Source: Kalaharituber pfeilii
Taxonomy: Eukaryota > Ascomycota > Pezizomycetes > Pezizales > Pezizaceae
Direction of reading: 5' to 3'
NCBI GenBank assembly: GCA_015179045.1
Contig: WHUZ01000057.1
Coordinates: 1-64,000, forward strand
DNA length: 64,000 nt
Below the pieces are notes generated by a model. That model was not told the origin of the DNA. It was given only the letters and a program-made list of their open reading frames with translations, and made no database searches. Positions 1 through 10,483 of the stretch are shown here, in pieces. Position numbers and translations under genes: made by a program. The number at the start of each line of letters is the position of its first letter. Position 1 is the stretch's first letter.

Positions 1-279
1 GAATGTTTTTGGCGTTTAGCATGACCTTGTCCCCTTCCTTAAAGTCGGGCTGTTTGATGTGATGTTGATCGTACCACTTGCCTGCTCGTTCAATTGACTT
101 GTTGAGTTCCTTCCGTATTCGTTCCCATTCTCCGGTGAGTTCTCCTGAAGCAACATCAAGTGATTCTTCCTGGTTGATAATGTCGACCAGGGGTGGAAGC
201 CATAGTTTGCGAAAAATGGTGAGGTCTTAGTGGAACTATGTTGTGCATTGTTGTATGCGAATTCAGCGAGAGGCAGTAG
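1..279 (-). pseudogene. Ty3 integrase, C-terminal fragment
   Basis: Read on the minus strand, the bases next to the T-run at 280 encode [12 protein letters not shown], the conserved stretch just after the catalytic core of Ty3/gypsy integrases. The reading then slips: the region before the window edge carries the usual post-core motif ([12 protein letters not shown]) in a different frame, so there is at least one frameshift. It is the downstream half of the integrase at 1109-2001, separated from it by a LINE. The element runs off the window at base 1, so its 3' LTR is not visible. Not functional. Confidence 0.8.
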
Positions 280-1108
280 TTTTTTTTTTTTTTTTTTTTT
301 AAAACACATAACCCCGCTTGTAGCACGTGGCCATGGCAGGGTCCCTGGGCAAGCCCTCGAAGCCCGGAGACAGGCTTAACAAACAAAGAAATTTCTATCT
401 ACTTCTACCACCTGATTCCAGAAACCTCCGGACGGACCTTCCGGTTTCTGCCTCAGGGAGGCTCCACTATATATCTCCCCCTCCCCCCCTCCCCCCCCTC
501 CCCTCTTCTCCACACTTTCGCACCCCGGCAAGCAAACTTCCCCGACAGCAAACCGCACGGCGCCCTAGAACCTGATCCCGGAGAAGAACCTTTCCAACTC
601 ATCCCACTCCTCCCCATTCTCTGCTGTCCTTTTCCAGTTCTTCTCCATATCCCCCCATTCTCTAAAGCCTTCTGGGCGAAACCTCTGCTGACTGCACTGG
701 AAGGCTAGGTGCGCCCCCGTCTGGGCCTCCCGCAGCTGCACTTCTCCGATTCCGCCACTCCCATCCTCTTTAACCACACCCTGCATCTTCCTCTCTCCAG
801 TCGCAATGCTGTGAAGTTGGACACCGCTGTCCTATTCCACTCCATTACTTTCCCCCTCCCGAAACCTTCCACCTCCCTCCTCTCCTTCCTCCACGCCTTA
901 ATCCTCTGGCGCACCCCGCTCCCGGTGGCCACCTCTTTCCTTCCACCGCCGTCCCCTTCTTTGCCCACTCATCAGCCTTCTCATCCCCTGCAATTCCGAT
1001 ATGAGCCTTGACCCACATCAGTTTCGCGTCCCCTCCCTTCTTCCTTCTCCTCGCCACGGCATCCACCACTCTCCTCACATCCTCGGTTTTTCCCTTTCCC
1101 TCCCTGCC
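280..1108 (-). mobile_element. LINE-B copy, 5'-truncated, inserted in the Ty3 integrase
   Basis: The poly(A) tail appears as the T-run at 280-300. Next to it is the B-type 3' terminus (tail, then a GGGGTTATGTG block, then CCTGCCATGGC). Upstream are a Cys-His zinc finger (CSCG... HLAFQC, about 700-760) and the end of an RNase H domain (LMWVKAHIGIAGDEKADEW, near 990-1060), the order expected for the C-terminus of a Tad-clade ORF2. Everything upstream of RNase H is missing, so this is a 5'-truncated insertion. No clean target-site duplication is visible. The interrupted integrase seems to lack about 16-18 codons at the junction, suggesting a small target deletion. Confidence 0.8.
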
Positions 1109-2001
1109 TAGAGTTTGGTTAACTCGTTCGGTCTGGCCGTCGGTCTCCGGATGTGCCGTGGTGCTCATGTTTAAGTTAACCTTGAGTTTCTTCATGAGCT
1201 CCTGCCAGAAGTTGGAAGTAAACTTCGGGTCTCGGTCCGATACGATGGATTTCGGCAAGCCGTGGAGTCGCCATATTTCTCGAAGGAAGGTAGTGGCCAA
1301 TTGTTCGGCAGATTGTTCGGCTAAAGGTATGAAGTGAGCCATCTTTGTAAATCTGTCGACCACTACCCATATCTGCGTGAAGTTATCTGAAGAGGGAAGT
1401 TCGGTGATGAAGTCCATGCTTAAGGAGGACCATGGTTGGTACGGAATCTCATGAGGGTGTAGTAGGCCGTATTTCTTATGTCTTCGAGCCTTATTTCTCT
1501 GGCATTCCAAGCATGCGCCGATGTATTCCGTGATGTCGTTGTGTGCATTTGGCCAATAGAAGTCTCTGCCGATGAGTTCAGTTGTTTTTTCAATTCCGAG
1601 ATGTCCGGCGAGAGGGTGATCGTGTTTTGCTTGTAAGATTTCCTGTCTAAGGGCCGTTGGTATTACGAATCGGTTGTTGTGCAGCACTAGGTCTTCACGG
1701 ACACTAAATCGTTTGTCGACGTCTTTGTTCTTTTGTTGAATGCGTTCCCTTAACTGAGAGTACCACTTGTGTTTCTTCCCTTCTTCGATTAGTTTCATCC
1801 TCCATTCGTCAGTTAGTGTCACCACTTTAAGGGCATTGAGTCTTCTCGTCGTCAAAATCTCTTCCTCTTCCCAGGTTCCTTCTTCCCAGAACTTGATATT
1901 TTGCTGGTCTCGCTGTCCAATCCCCTTCTTAAGAGCGTGGTTGTTAGAAACCATGAGCCGAACACACGCGAAACAGTCCGAGCGAAACAGTCCGAGCGAA
2001 A
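1109..2001 (-). pseudogene. Ty3/gypsy integrase (zinc-binding domain and catalytic core)
   Basis: Integrase inserts retrotransposon cDNA into the genome. The minus-strand frame shows the HHCC zinc module (HPLAGHLG ... CLECQRNK) and the catalytic core with the first Asp in SMDFITELP, the second in SDRDPKFTS and the Glu in HPETDGQTERVNQTL. The frame then runs into LINE sequence at 1108. At its N-terminal side it is cut by short direct repeats and by the hAT MITE starting at 2002. No protease, reverse transcriptase or RNase H of this element is present between here and the gag relic at 4.4-6.5 kb, so most of pol is deleted. Family assignment is firm; linkage to the gag relic is inferred from shared strand and order. 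Confidence 0.85.
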
Positions 2002-2336
2002 TAGTGAGCGGCACGAGCCGAGCCAGCTCGAGCTCAAACGAGCCAAGATCATGCTTGTGTTTTTCTTGACAGCTCGCTAAAATGCTTAGCCAGTGCAAGG
2101 TTTCATAAACTGTAAATACCTAATATAGTAAAAATTAGAGACTTGGAGCTCATTCTGACCTACCAACAACTTCGAAATGCACAATTTAGCTGATAGTAGT
2201 GAGAAAGATGAAAATTTAGCTTAGTTTAGTTTAGTTTGTCAATATTATGTATATAATCAATCCAGGCTCGAGCTCATGCCACGCCAGCTCGAGCTCACCC
2301 TCCAGCTCGGCTCGAGCTAGCTCGTGCCGCTCACTA
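2002..2336. mobile_element. hAT-type MITE, copy 1 (335 bp)
   Basis: Terminal inverted repeats begin TAGTGAGCGGCACGAGC at both ends. The 8-bp target duplication GAGCGAAA lies at 1994-2001 and 2337-2344. The TAGTG start and exact 8-bp duplication are the hallmarks of hAT transposons. There is no coding capacity. The interior is shared with the copies at 11391-11761 and 57661-59478; this copy is inverted relative to those. Confidence 0.9.
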
Positions 2337-2344
2337 GAGCGAAA

Positions 2345-2634
2345 CAGTCCGAGTGTGTAAAACATCCGAACATCCGCGATGGCCTAAGCACTCCGAACAT
2401 CCGCAATGGCCTAAGCACTCCGAACATCCGCGATGGCCCAAACACTCCGGACTGAGTATTCCATATTAGGCAGTCCAAATACTTAGCTGTTCTGTTCACT
2501 GGTTTTGTATGCAACTTCGTGTTATAGAGTTTTTGTATATATATGGGCTCTGGAAGCCCCGTTCTTGATTGATCATTAGAATCGAATACACACATCTCTG
2601 AGCCTATTCCTCTGTACTCCTTTTCACAGATCCC
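2345..2634. repeat. Direct repeats and possible solo LTR
   Basis: Three near-copies of a 25-bp unit (CTCCGAACATCCGC..GGCC) lie at about 2365-2450, and a 14-bp unit CGAAACAGTCCGAG occurs three times around the neighbouring MITE. The stretch contains TATATATA and ends TTTTCACA, and it may start TGTGTAAAAC, so a TG..CA solo LTR is possible. No flanking duplication was found and no protein is encoded. Confidence 0.4.
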
Positions 2635-2737
2635 GTCAGTGGTGCGGGACCTCTCCGGGCAGGCCAGTCTGGCCTGCCCGCATGCAGGGGTATCGACAGG
2701 GGACTGTAGACTAGCCTGCCCGGTTGCAGAGGTATCT

Positions 2738-2890
2738 ACAGGGGGGACGGCACAGGTCCTCAGATCGCATGCCAGGCTTATGCATATGCGTGAGAGGCGA
2801 GGTACGTAGACACTCCTATATTGGTTTTATAGACAACATAAATACACCTTGAGTCTAGTATGCAATCTGAAGACCTGTGCCGTCCCCTGT
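2738..2890. mobile_element. Small MITE nested in the left foldback arm
   Basis: About 150 bp present in the left arm of the surrounding element and absent from its right arm. Its ends are inverted copies of GACGGCACAGGTC followed by TCAGAT/TTGCAT-type sequence over about 30 bp. The target duplication is too short to call. Confidence 0.55.
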
Positions 2891-3468
2891 CCTAGCCGAA
2901 AAATCAGTATCCGGACAGGGGATAAATGTATATTATGTGATATGCAGCATTTAGTCTTAACAAGCATATGTTCGTATGCTTGGCTATGGATATCTATGAG
3001 ACTAGTCCAATTTCGTGATAGATTGTCTAAATGTTATTATGTTAGAAGTATCTGGACAGCTGACATAATGAATTTGGGCCTATTATACAGCAGCAGAATG
3101 AACACAAGAACAAGGTAGTATATATAAGGACGGCAGGCAAAAAAGGTCCAGATAAAAACAAAAGTATGCTACTTAGTAAGATAATAATATTCTCATAGGT
3201 GCTGAAATAATCCCCCAGAAAAGAGTAGCTATTGGGGCCTACATTGAGATATTCGCATACTCAATAGCCCAATATTGCTTTTATCAATAAAAATAGTATC
3301 TATAACAATGAAGGTACTGAAATCAACATGCACTGACATCATTGAGAATGCAGTTTTGAGAGCTTCACATATGCATCAGTTACAAATCTTGAAGTTGTGA
3401 TAAAGTGCAGATAAGCGTACTACCACTGGGGGTAGGTCACTACTGCTTGTTTTCACTGCTATTGCAGT

Positions 3469-3530
3469 TTTTTTTTCTTTTTTTTTTCTTAATATCATTA
3501 CTCGCGTGCCGCCCTACGGGCTATGGCGAG
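3469..3530 (-). mobile_element. LINE-A tail-only insertion (62 bp)
   Basis: The whole insertion is the A hairpin (sense start CTCGCCATAGCCC) plus poly(A). It is flanked by the exact 14-bp duplication ACTGCTATTGCAGT at 3455-3468 and 3531-3544. The sense 5' end falls on the first base of the hairpin stem. Confidence 0.9.
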
Positions 3531-3547
3531 ACTGCTATTGCAGTGCT

Positions 3548-3925
3548 CTTCTGTAGCCTGTTCCAGAGGATTTTCTGGAAGCTTTTGCGGAGGCTGTTCC
3601 GGAGGCTGTTTGAGTAGCTGTTGACACGCTGCGAGCACCTGTTTCTCGCCATAGCCCATAGGGCGGTATGCGAGTAATGATATTAAAAAAAAAAAAAAAA
3701 AAGAGCAGCTGTTCAAGAGGGTATCCCGGAGGCTGTTCAGAGGCTGTTCTAAGACTGTTCCGGAGGTCGTTCCAGAGGTTGTTCCGGAGGCTAGTTCGGA
3801 GGCCGTTTCGAGGCCGTTTGAGCTCGAACAACCTCTCGAACAATATTTCAATGGCATCTGGAACAGCCTCTGGAACAGCCTCTGGAACAGCTCTTGGAAT
3901 AGCCTTGGAAAAGCTTCCAGAAAAG
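3548..3925. repeat. Degenerate tandem repeat, unit about 12-24 bp
   Basis: Many imperfect copies of CTGTTCCGGAGG / CCTCTGGAACAG, changing orientation near the middle and interrupted by the tail insertion at 3644-3702. Open frames through it are low-complexity products of the repeat and are not called as genes. Confidence 0.6.
3644..3702 (+). mobile_element. LINE-A tail-only insertion (59 bp)
   Basis: A hairpin followed by an A-run, on the plus strand. The flanks GAGCACCTGTT (3633-3643) and GAGCAGCTGTT (3703-3713) form an 11-bp duplication with one mismatch. The insertion starts within one or two bases of the hairpin. Confidence 0.75.
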
Positions 3926-4390
3926 CCCTAAAGAGCAGTCTCAAAATCTTAGGACCTATCAGAATAGTAAGTTTTGATCATTATAATGTCTGAAATGGTG
4001 CTTATCATGGTTGCCTGCAGTGCCATTTTTATATTTCTAGTAGAGGACTTATATCTATTTTCCTTGTCCTGATACGTAGGTATAGGATGTTGGTGTTGCA
4101 AGTCCAGATTCATTATGGCAGACAGTCCAGATACTTCTGACATAATAAAATTGGACACTATCCGAGATTTGGACTGGTCTCATAAACATCTACAGCCAAG
4201 CATACGAAAATATGCTAATTTATGCCAACTACTGCATACAGTAGCGCATGATATGCATTTATCCCCTGTCCGGATACTTATCATATTTTTTGGCTAGTAG
4301 ATACCACCGCAACCGGGCAGGCTAGTCTACAGTCCCCTGTCGATACCCCTACATGCGGGCAGGCCAGACTGGCCTGCCCGGAGAGGTCCC

Positions 4391-6514
4391 GTCAGTGGTG
4401 CTGCTCGTTGTATCACCTTTTCAACTCCTTGAATCACCATGTTGGCTAACCCTTCCTGGGCTGTCAATACCTCCTTCTTCCAGTCCTCTGGTACCTTGGG
4501 TACAGTCCAGGTTCCCAAGGCCTGTGCCTCTATCTCTGCGTTACTGACCCCTTCTGAAAGAGAGTAATCACATCACCCAACGCATATGGTGCTGTCAACT
4601 GGAGGTGCATTCCGGTTTTCAATGCTCTATCTGCGATCCCATTCACAAACTGCTGTGCTAGCATATTCTCGAAAGTAGCCCCCAATGTCATTCTCAATTT
4701 TCTAACCCGATCCACATATTGCTTAGTGTCCTCTCGCCCTTGCTGCAAAGTAGCTGCCTCATTCAATGCTTTAGCAATTTCATATGCTTTAGAAATAGGT
4801 TGATCAGGAAATTCTGCTGCCATGGCAGTCATTATCTCTTCATAGGATATTCTTTGCTCAGCTGCAAGACTCCGCCACCATTCTTGGGCCTCACCCTTCA
4901 GTAAACTCTGCAGGAGCATAATCTTTGCAGTATTTCTCGCTACAGCTGCAGGGAAAGCAGTCTCTAGTTGTGGGAAGTACAACTCTAGCATTTCTCTGAA
5001 CTGAGAAATGGATGGTCCATTCCGCCCTCCGGAGAATTTCTCTGGTCGTATGACATTGAAGATGCCCCCGTCCATCCTTGGTTGAGCGAGACGTGACAGA
5101 AGGGGTATTCAGACTAGAAATATCCGATCGGATATGGTAGGTATGAAAATCCCAAAAATCCGGATAGGAAAATCGTGTTCGGTGCCCTACGATGAATTTT
5201 CATATCCGGTCCGGAGACTACTTGAAGCGTACTTATACGGTCGGATACGGGCAGATATGGGGTCCTCATGTCCGGATATTGGACCATCATATCCGATTGA
5301 ATATGGGAAATCATATCGGGTAGATATGCTCATGAAGTCACATGTAGGTGCCACGTGCAGATGAAGGGAGTGGTCTTGGCTTGCAGTAGGCTGGCTGCAT
5401 GACCCTTTAGTCTACCTCCGTCTGAACTTAGAAATTCCTAAGTCCACAAGTGCGTGAGCCAGTTTCCAAATAACATCAGCCACGAAGTTCCACGAGCCTA
5501 AGTCCCACGCAAAAAGCCACGCAACATGCCACGGGTGAGCGACAAATCCTAGAACCCCCCGAAACACCACAACCTCATTAGTGAACTCACTCTAGACCAT
5601 AACACCCAGTTTAGACGATCTGCTTAGTTACCTTTCATCGAAATGGTACTAGTTGCAATCTCCAAACTTAAGCGTAAACTTCGAATCCTTGCAGCGTGGG
5701 AACACTTGGTGGGGGAGGGTTGAGTTTGTTGCAAGTTGCATCACACAAACCGGCAAGCCAAGATGATGAGGCTCAGAAGCCAAGAAATGCTGCTTAGTTC
5801 CTCACGTGCAAAATAATAACTGTCACGTGTATGACGCCAAGCACCAGATACGTCCTAAAAACTGTCGGATATGACGCCAAAATTTTGCGTGTAGAGAGGA
5901 CCCCATATCCGGGATAAAACTCCTGATTTCGCGTACGTTAATTTTTACCGGGCGTTCAGACTAGGGGAAAGTCATGTCCGCATATGGGTGAATACGTATC
6001 CGATCGGATATTTCTAGTCTGAATACCCCTAGAGGTAATTCCGGAGTTTCTGTTCTTGTTCTGGGACTCTCTTGAGCTGAGCTACTCAAGGTTGAATTCT
6101 GAATAGGACTCCCGTCCTCAGGGCTTGAACATGCACTCAACTTCACCGAGCTTTCTGAAGACCCGAGGATAACCACAGCAGGCCGTGCCGAACTTTGTAT
6201 TCTGCTAGGGTAGTCTTTTGCAGTTATCAATGGAGAGGGTATCCTGGTTCTGAATAGGCTTCCCTCTAACTCTGTAAAAAGGGCTTTCCCTTTATCTGGA
6301 ACAGTGACTGTATTATCTGATGACGCCACCTTGAATCGCTCACTTCTCTGATCTCGAGTGTAAACTGCTTGCTCGAGCCTATGATTCCAGCCTATACTAG
6401 GCTCACTTTTCCGGCGAGTCGAGTCCAGCCTTCGTCCAGAGGTAGATTTCCTGGTCTTTGGCTTTTCTTCTTCACTAAATAGATCGATCCCCTGCCTTCC
6501 TAGGACCGCCAAGT
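4391..6514 (-). pseudogene. Ty3 gag polyprotein, interrupted
   Basis: The minus-strand frame at 5075-4530 encodes a retrotransposon gag (capsid) domain: KFSGGRNG, LYFPQLE, LLKGEAQEWW, QYVDRVRKLRMTLG and FVNGIADRALK follow the family's usual pattern. The N-terminal part (about 6514-6034) is Ser/Thr-rich and poorly conserved, as usual for gag. Two insertions break it: the inverted-repeat element at 5101-6030, whose removal with one AGA copy restores the frame exactly, and the foldback element at 2646-4390. There is also a frameshift near 4525. No CCHC knuckle is visible. The LTR directly upstream shows that this is the 5' end of the retrotransposon. Confidence 0.8.
5101..6030. mobile_element. 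Non-autonomous inverted-repeat DNA transposon (930 bp)
   Basis: Both ends begin AGGGGTATTCAGACTAGAAA and continue as an inverted repeat of roughly 33 bp (through ATATCCGATCGGATA). The 3-bp duplication AGA lies at 5098-5100 and 6031-6033. No transposase is encoded. The interior is rich in TATCCG/CGGATA motifs, which may be subterminal transposase sites. The 3-bp duplication is compatible with PIF/Harbinger-type mobilisation, but the superfamily is not proven. Confidence 0.8.
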
Positions 6515-6897
6515 TGTGGGAGGGAACAGACGGAAGTTCTGAGGAGGGGAAACGAGAACACACAATAGTAAAGAGCTAGATATAACTGCGAGGCACAAAG
6601 ACAGAGACCGGTTCACTGTATTGAAGAGGACTATGAAACCCTGGAAGACGGACAGAAGAAACCACCCAGTTATACTGTGATCACCCTCGGCGATGATGAT
6701 GATGATGAAAGCCTCCTTCTCCCCCTCCTTATATACCCATCACCCTCTGGTCCCCTCCCCCCTTGTGGTAATCGCCGCTGCTCAGTCCCTCAGGGCCCTC
6801 CTTCCCTCTCGGGTAGTCTCACCCAGGCTGTCATGGTCTCCCTTTCCCCCTTGGGTTATCATCCACCGTTGCATCATCCTGCGCCAAGATTCCCACA
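6515..6897 (-). repeat. 5' LTR of the Ty3 relic (383 bp)
   Basis: On the minus strand the segment starts TGTGGGA and ends TCCCACA, the short inverted repeat with TG..CA ends expected of an LTR. It contains TATATAAGG as a likely promoter and leads directly into the gag region. The bases after the LTR (ACTTGGCGGTCC) sit where the primer-binding site should be. Confidence 0.7.
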
Positions 6898-9000
6898 ATA
6901 CTCAACTTTTATACTCTTGCGCTACCGTAAACAAGAGACAAAGTAGCATTATAGCGACACCAAGAGCAGACGAGAAATAAATTTAATTTCAATTCTCTCA
7001 AAATTTGTGACTCACTTCTGTGTCGTAACTCGCTTCATCGTAATATCCAGTAGCAATCGCCTCAACAGGCCCAGCGTAGTAATGCAGGTTGCAATCAGTG
7101 TGGGATGTATTTAATTCTAAAGTTTTTGCACTGATTGCTGCTCGACCCTACGTAGTAATGTTTTCGGTGCATGAATCTATGATCGGAGATGGTACTAACT
7201 AGACTAGACCTCCTGTAGTCAGATTACAAATTATTAATCATTTCAATATTCGCCATAACGCTTCAATTGCTTATGTTAAAGAGGTAGTGCCGTCCCTCAA
7301 TTCAAAGCATCATATTCAACCTATGCATAAATAAGGAAGGAAACGCAGATATACGTTTCTATTTCTTTGCAACGCTTATACTTCTCTTTGAAGAAGGCAT
7401 TTGATCCCATCCTATCCCTCAAACTAACAAGTTATGTAGGCACATTCTCTAGCAAATGAAGCAAGGTAGTCTTATGTCCATTACTTTATCCCCTAGTATC
7501 AGCGTGGTAGTTCCCATTCCCGATAATAATCTGAACTCATTGGCCCCGGTTATGGCACTGTGACTGCAAAATCCTTTTCAAACAAGTGTGGTAAAATTAG
7601 AAGAGCAATAACCTCAGGATCTTCAATGCCATCCCTGTAGCCTTGATCGATACTGCTTTTTAACGGAATGTCGAAATACACCACTGCATGTTCCAAAACA
7701 GTGACTCAAATTGTTATAAGAGCCATTACAAGGAACTGAAGTTTGACACAGCGTTTTCTCGTCAACTGAGGCGAATGTCAAATCCGAATGCAGCTTTTCT
7801 AGCCCCTTCGGTTCTCTCGCAGCAATGCTCGCATGCAGACTTCCGCCTCGAGACTAGGCAGGAGTTAGCATGTTAAATAGACGCATTCGCTGCGAGCTCT
7901 TGCTCCAGTAGGTTGCTGGCTGTGTTCGATATGAATGTTGACAGATGACTGTTACGGAGTCTACGATGATGTAGCTAAAATGAGGGTGTAACTTAGGACA
8001 ACGCTTGAAGCTTGACCATCTCTCGAAGGCAGAAGACCCTCCTTATATAGCCAGCTCCCCGCGCATGCCCACCGTATGTTCTATTGCTTATGCTATCTAT
8101 GCTTAACAATCGATATCAATGCTTAACAATCGGTATCAATGCTTAACAATCAATAACAATGTCTGAGGCTGTGCACAACAAGCCTACGCGTACTCTTGCC
8201 ACTCAGTGGCGCAACTCACTCAACCATGTGCTCCGCTTGTGATACGCTTCCGTGACCCGACCTGTCAATTGTATTGCCCTGCTGTAGCTATCGGTTGATC
8301 AGGCCGAATGGTCACTAGCAGCCTTACGGGTCAACTCAGGTGGATATCCCCAGCATCTCTGGGTAGGCCCGTGACAATGACAGTCGACATGTGGAGCGCT
8401 CTGCTGATTTCATGCTCTTGGTATGCAAAAGCAAATCCTCATACATACGCTCGAGTTAATCCTGTCTCTAGGCTGGCAGACCAGATGTTGGCAGCAGCAG
8501 TAATGGAGCACGAGGATTCAAGTGCGTGGCGACGTGGGGGGCTCACAATTATTAACGAGGAATGCCAGCGGGGCATGGTCAGCTGCGGGGCGAAAAGGGG
8601 AACTCGGGAGAAGGCAGAGGTGAATCCTCCCATCATTATCCCAACTTGTTGTGCCTTCCTGCATCGACAATGGAGTGATGCTGCAGTAAGTCAGTCCGCT
8701 TGATTACGGCCATCCGGCGTAGGCGCTGACGTTTGGGTAATTGACAATGATAGCAGGACGCATGAGGACCGACGTAGGAGAGTGATCTTCATGTTCTCTT
8801 GTATACCCTTGAATTAGTGGTATGATTTTGAGTATATAAAATGGCCCGCTGTATCTGATAGGTTTGTGAATAGCTTTCAAACAAAGCATAGTTTGTGGAC
8901 AAATCTTTGAGGTAGCGTTTTCTGTGATCAGCTTTTGCTTGTGAATTTTTGTGACCCAACCAATTCGGAATTCGAATCTTCAGGGAGGGCTTCTTAAGAG
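6898..9000. other. No recognisable gene
   Basis: Only short open frames without family features are present. The one notable element is a tandem repeat at about 8099-8160. I see no conserved protein here. Confidence 0.5.
8099..8160. repeat. Tandem repeat, about 21-bp unit, three copies
   Basis: ATGCTTAACAATCGATATCA recurs three times with few changes. No known function. Confidence 0.7.
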
Positions 9001-9497
9001 TTTTTTTTTTTTTTTTTTTTTAAATCACATAACCCCGCTTGCAGCGCCAAGCCATGGCAGGGTCCCTGGGCAAGCCCTCGAAGCCCGGAGACAGGCTTAA
9101 CAAACAAAGAAATTTCTATCTACTTCTAAAACCTGATTCCAGAAACCTCCGGACGGTCCTTCCGGTTTCTGCCTCAGGGAGGCTCCACTATATATCTCCC
9201 CCTCTCCCCCTCCCCTCTTCTCCACACTTTCGCATCCCGGCAAGCAAACTTCCCCGGCAAGCAAACTTCCCCGGCAAGCAAACTTCCCCGGCAAGCAAAC
9301 TTCCCCGGCAAGCAGACTTCCCCGACGGCAAATCGCACGGCGCCCTAGAACCTGATCCCGGAGAAGAGCCTTTCCAACTCATCCCACTCCTCCCCATTCT
9401 CTGCTGTCCTTTTCCAGTTCTTCTCCATATCCCCCCATTCTCTAAAGCCTTCTGGGCGAAACCTCTGCTGACTGCACTGGAAGGCTAGGTGCGCCCA
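9001..9497 (-). mobile_element. LINE-B 3' end with an expanded 18-bp minisatellite
   Basis: Same 3' region as the copy at 280-1108: T-run, B terminus, 3' UTR and the last part of the zinc-finger domain, breaking off near 9497. The 3' UTR contains about five copies of an 18-bp unit (GGCAAGCAAACTTCCCCG, about 9238-9325), where the copy at 280-1108 has one. No clear target duplication. Confidence 0.8.
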
Positions 9498-9767
9498 TGC
9501 GGAGACGCCGAGCCTGACCCCTCAAGATACTTATTTTTTTATTTTTCATTATTTTGAATCACATAATTCCTGCACTTCCCTGTACGTACTTCCAGACTAT
9601 TTTTTTGCGCCCTCGAATTCTTCACATTGCACTAAGTGAACAATGCGAAAATAAATAATCTCAATGAATGCACATGAGGAATGAAAATCGCATCTACACA
9701 CTCTCGTTTTCCAATTTGTACGAAATCGTCATATGCACCCCTCCAGATATTCAATACAATATTACAA

Positions 9768-9812
9768 AGAAAAAAAAAAAATAAAAATAAAAATAAAAAT
9801 AAAAATAAAAAA
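9768..9812. repeat. A-rich simple repeat
   Basis: An A-run followed by repeated AAATAA units. It may be the worn tail of a retroelement, but no body is visible. Confidence 0.6.
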
Positions 9813-10483
9813 AGTATAACAAAGAGAAAATAATAAGTCAGAATTCTTTACTAAATTATGAATGATGCTCCTGAGAATATAATAGTTCTAGCAGAAAAAA
9901 AGAAAGGGAAAGAAAACAAAAACATAATCAAACTTCAAAATACTACTAGAGGGAGATGCGGCGCAGGCGCAAATCCAGCAGAAGTTGGATAGGTTGAGGA
10001 GGAAGAATAAGAGGGTGGTGTGATGACAGCTCAACAGCATCCACTGTTTCGCACGGGTACCGGTATCTAGAGCTGGCAAAACGAAGTCTCAAGGGCGGCC
10101 TGAATGGTCAAATGTCAAGGAAAGGGTCTTCAATTGTCTTCTCTGTACGTGTCCATGTCTCTCTGCCATACAGTCCTATCTACATACATTTTATAGACCA
10201 CCTTCACCTTCGCATCTCGCTTCTTAAACGTAGCTTTCTTCCTCATCCTACGCATGTGGCCCTACCGCTGAGTACCACTCCTGCCCGCGTTTGACCTTAT
10301 TCTTTGTATCGGTACCGTGGTTACCACCACAGTGGGTGATTTGGAAAAGAGTGTAGATAAAGCTTCGGAGGTAGTCAAGGGGTGGAGGTGAAAAAAGATG
10401 TGTGAGTGTGATTGTATCGACCTGGTTACCTATCTCGGCTCCCCCTGAGGAGGTACCGTTTCCCCAGCATCACTGTTTGTTCC
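9813..10483. other. No recognisable gene
   Basis: Short frames only, with nothing conserved. It lies downstream of the Cys-Pro-rich gene and probably holds that gene's 3' UTR and terminator, which I cannot define. Confidence 0.4.

Larger units (their letters stand above)
2646..4390. mobile_element. Foldback / Mutator-like element with 11-bp target duplication
   Basis: The ends are long inverted repeats starting GGGACCTCTCCGGGCAGG. They match almost base for base over the first 80 bp and, apart from one insertion in the left arm, remain recognisable for about 300 bp (left arm to about 3.1 kb, right arm from about 4.1 kb). The 11-bp duplication GTCAGTGGTGC lies at 2635-2645 and 4391-4401. Long inverted repeats with a 9-11-bp duplication fit a non-autonomous Mutator-like or foldback element; no transposase is encoded. 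It sits inside the Ty3 gag relic and itself holds a small MITE (2738-2890), two LINE-A tail insertions and a degenerate tandem repeat. Confidence 0.75.

Noticed and set aside
3498..3944. Phe/Leu/Gln-rich and Thr/Ser-rich frames at 3.5-3.9 kb
   Set aside because: Products of a degenerate tandem repeat crossing two tail insertions; no plausible gene.
8308..8703. 131-codon plus-strand frame
   Set aside because: No homology-like features, no supporting context, and a composition like non-coding DNA.
8704..8999. Minus-strand frames resembling an LTR-element integrase tail
   Set aside because: A weak impression only; no conserved motif could be matched.
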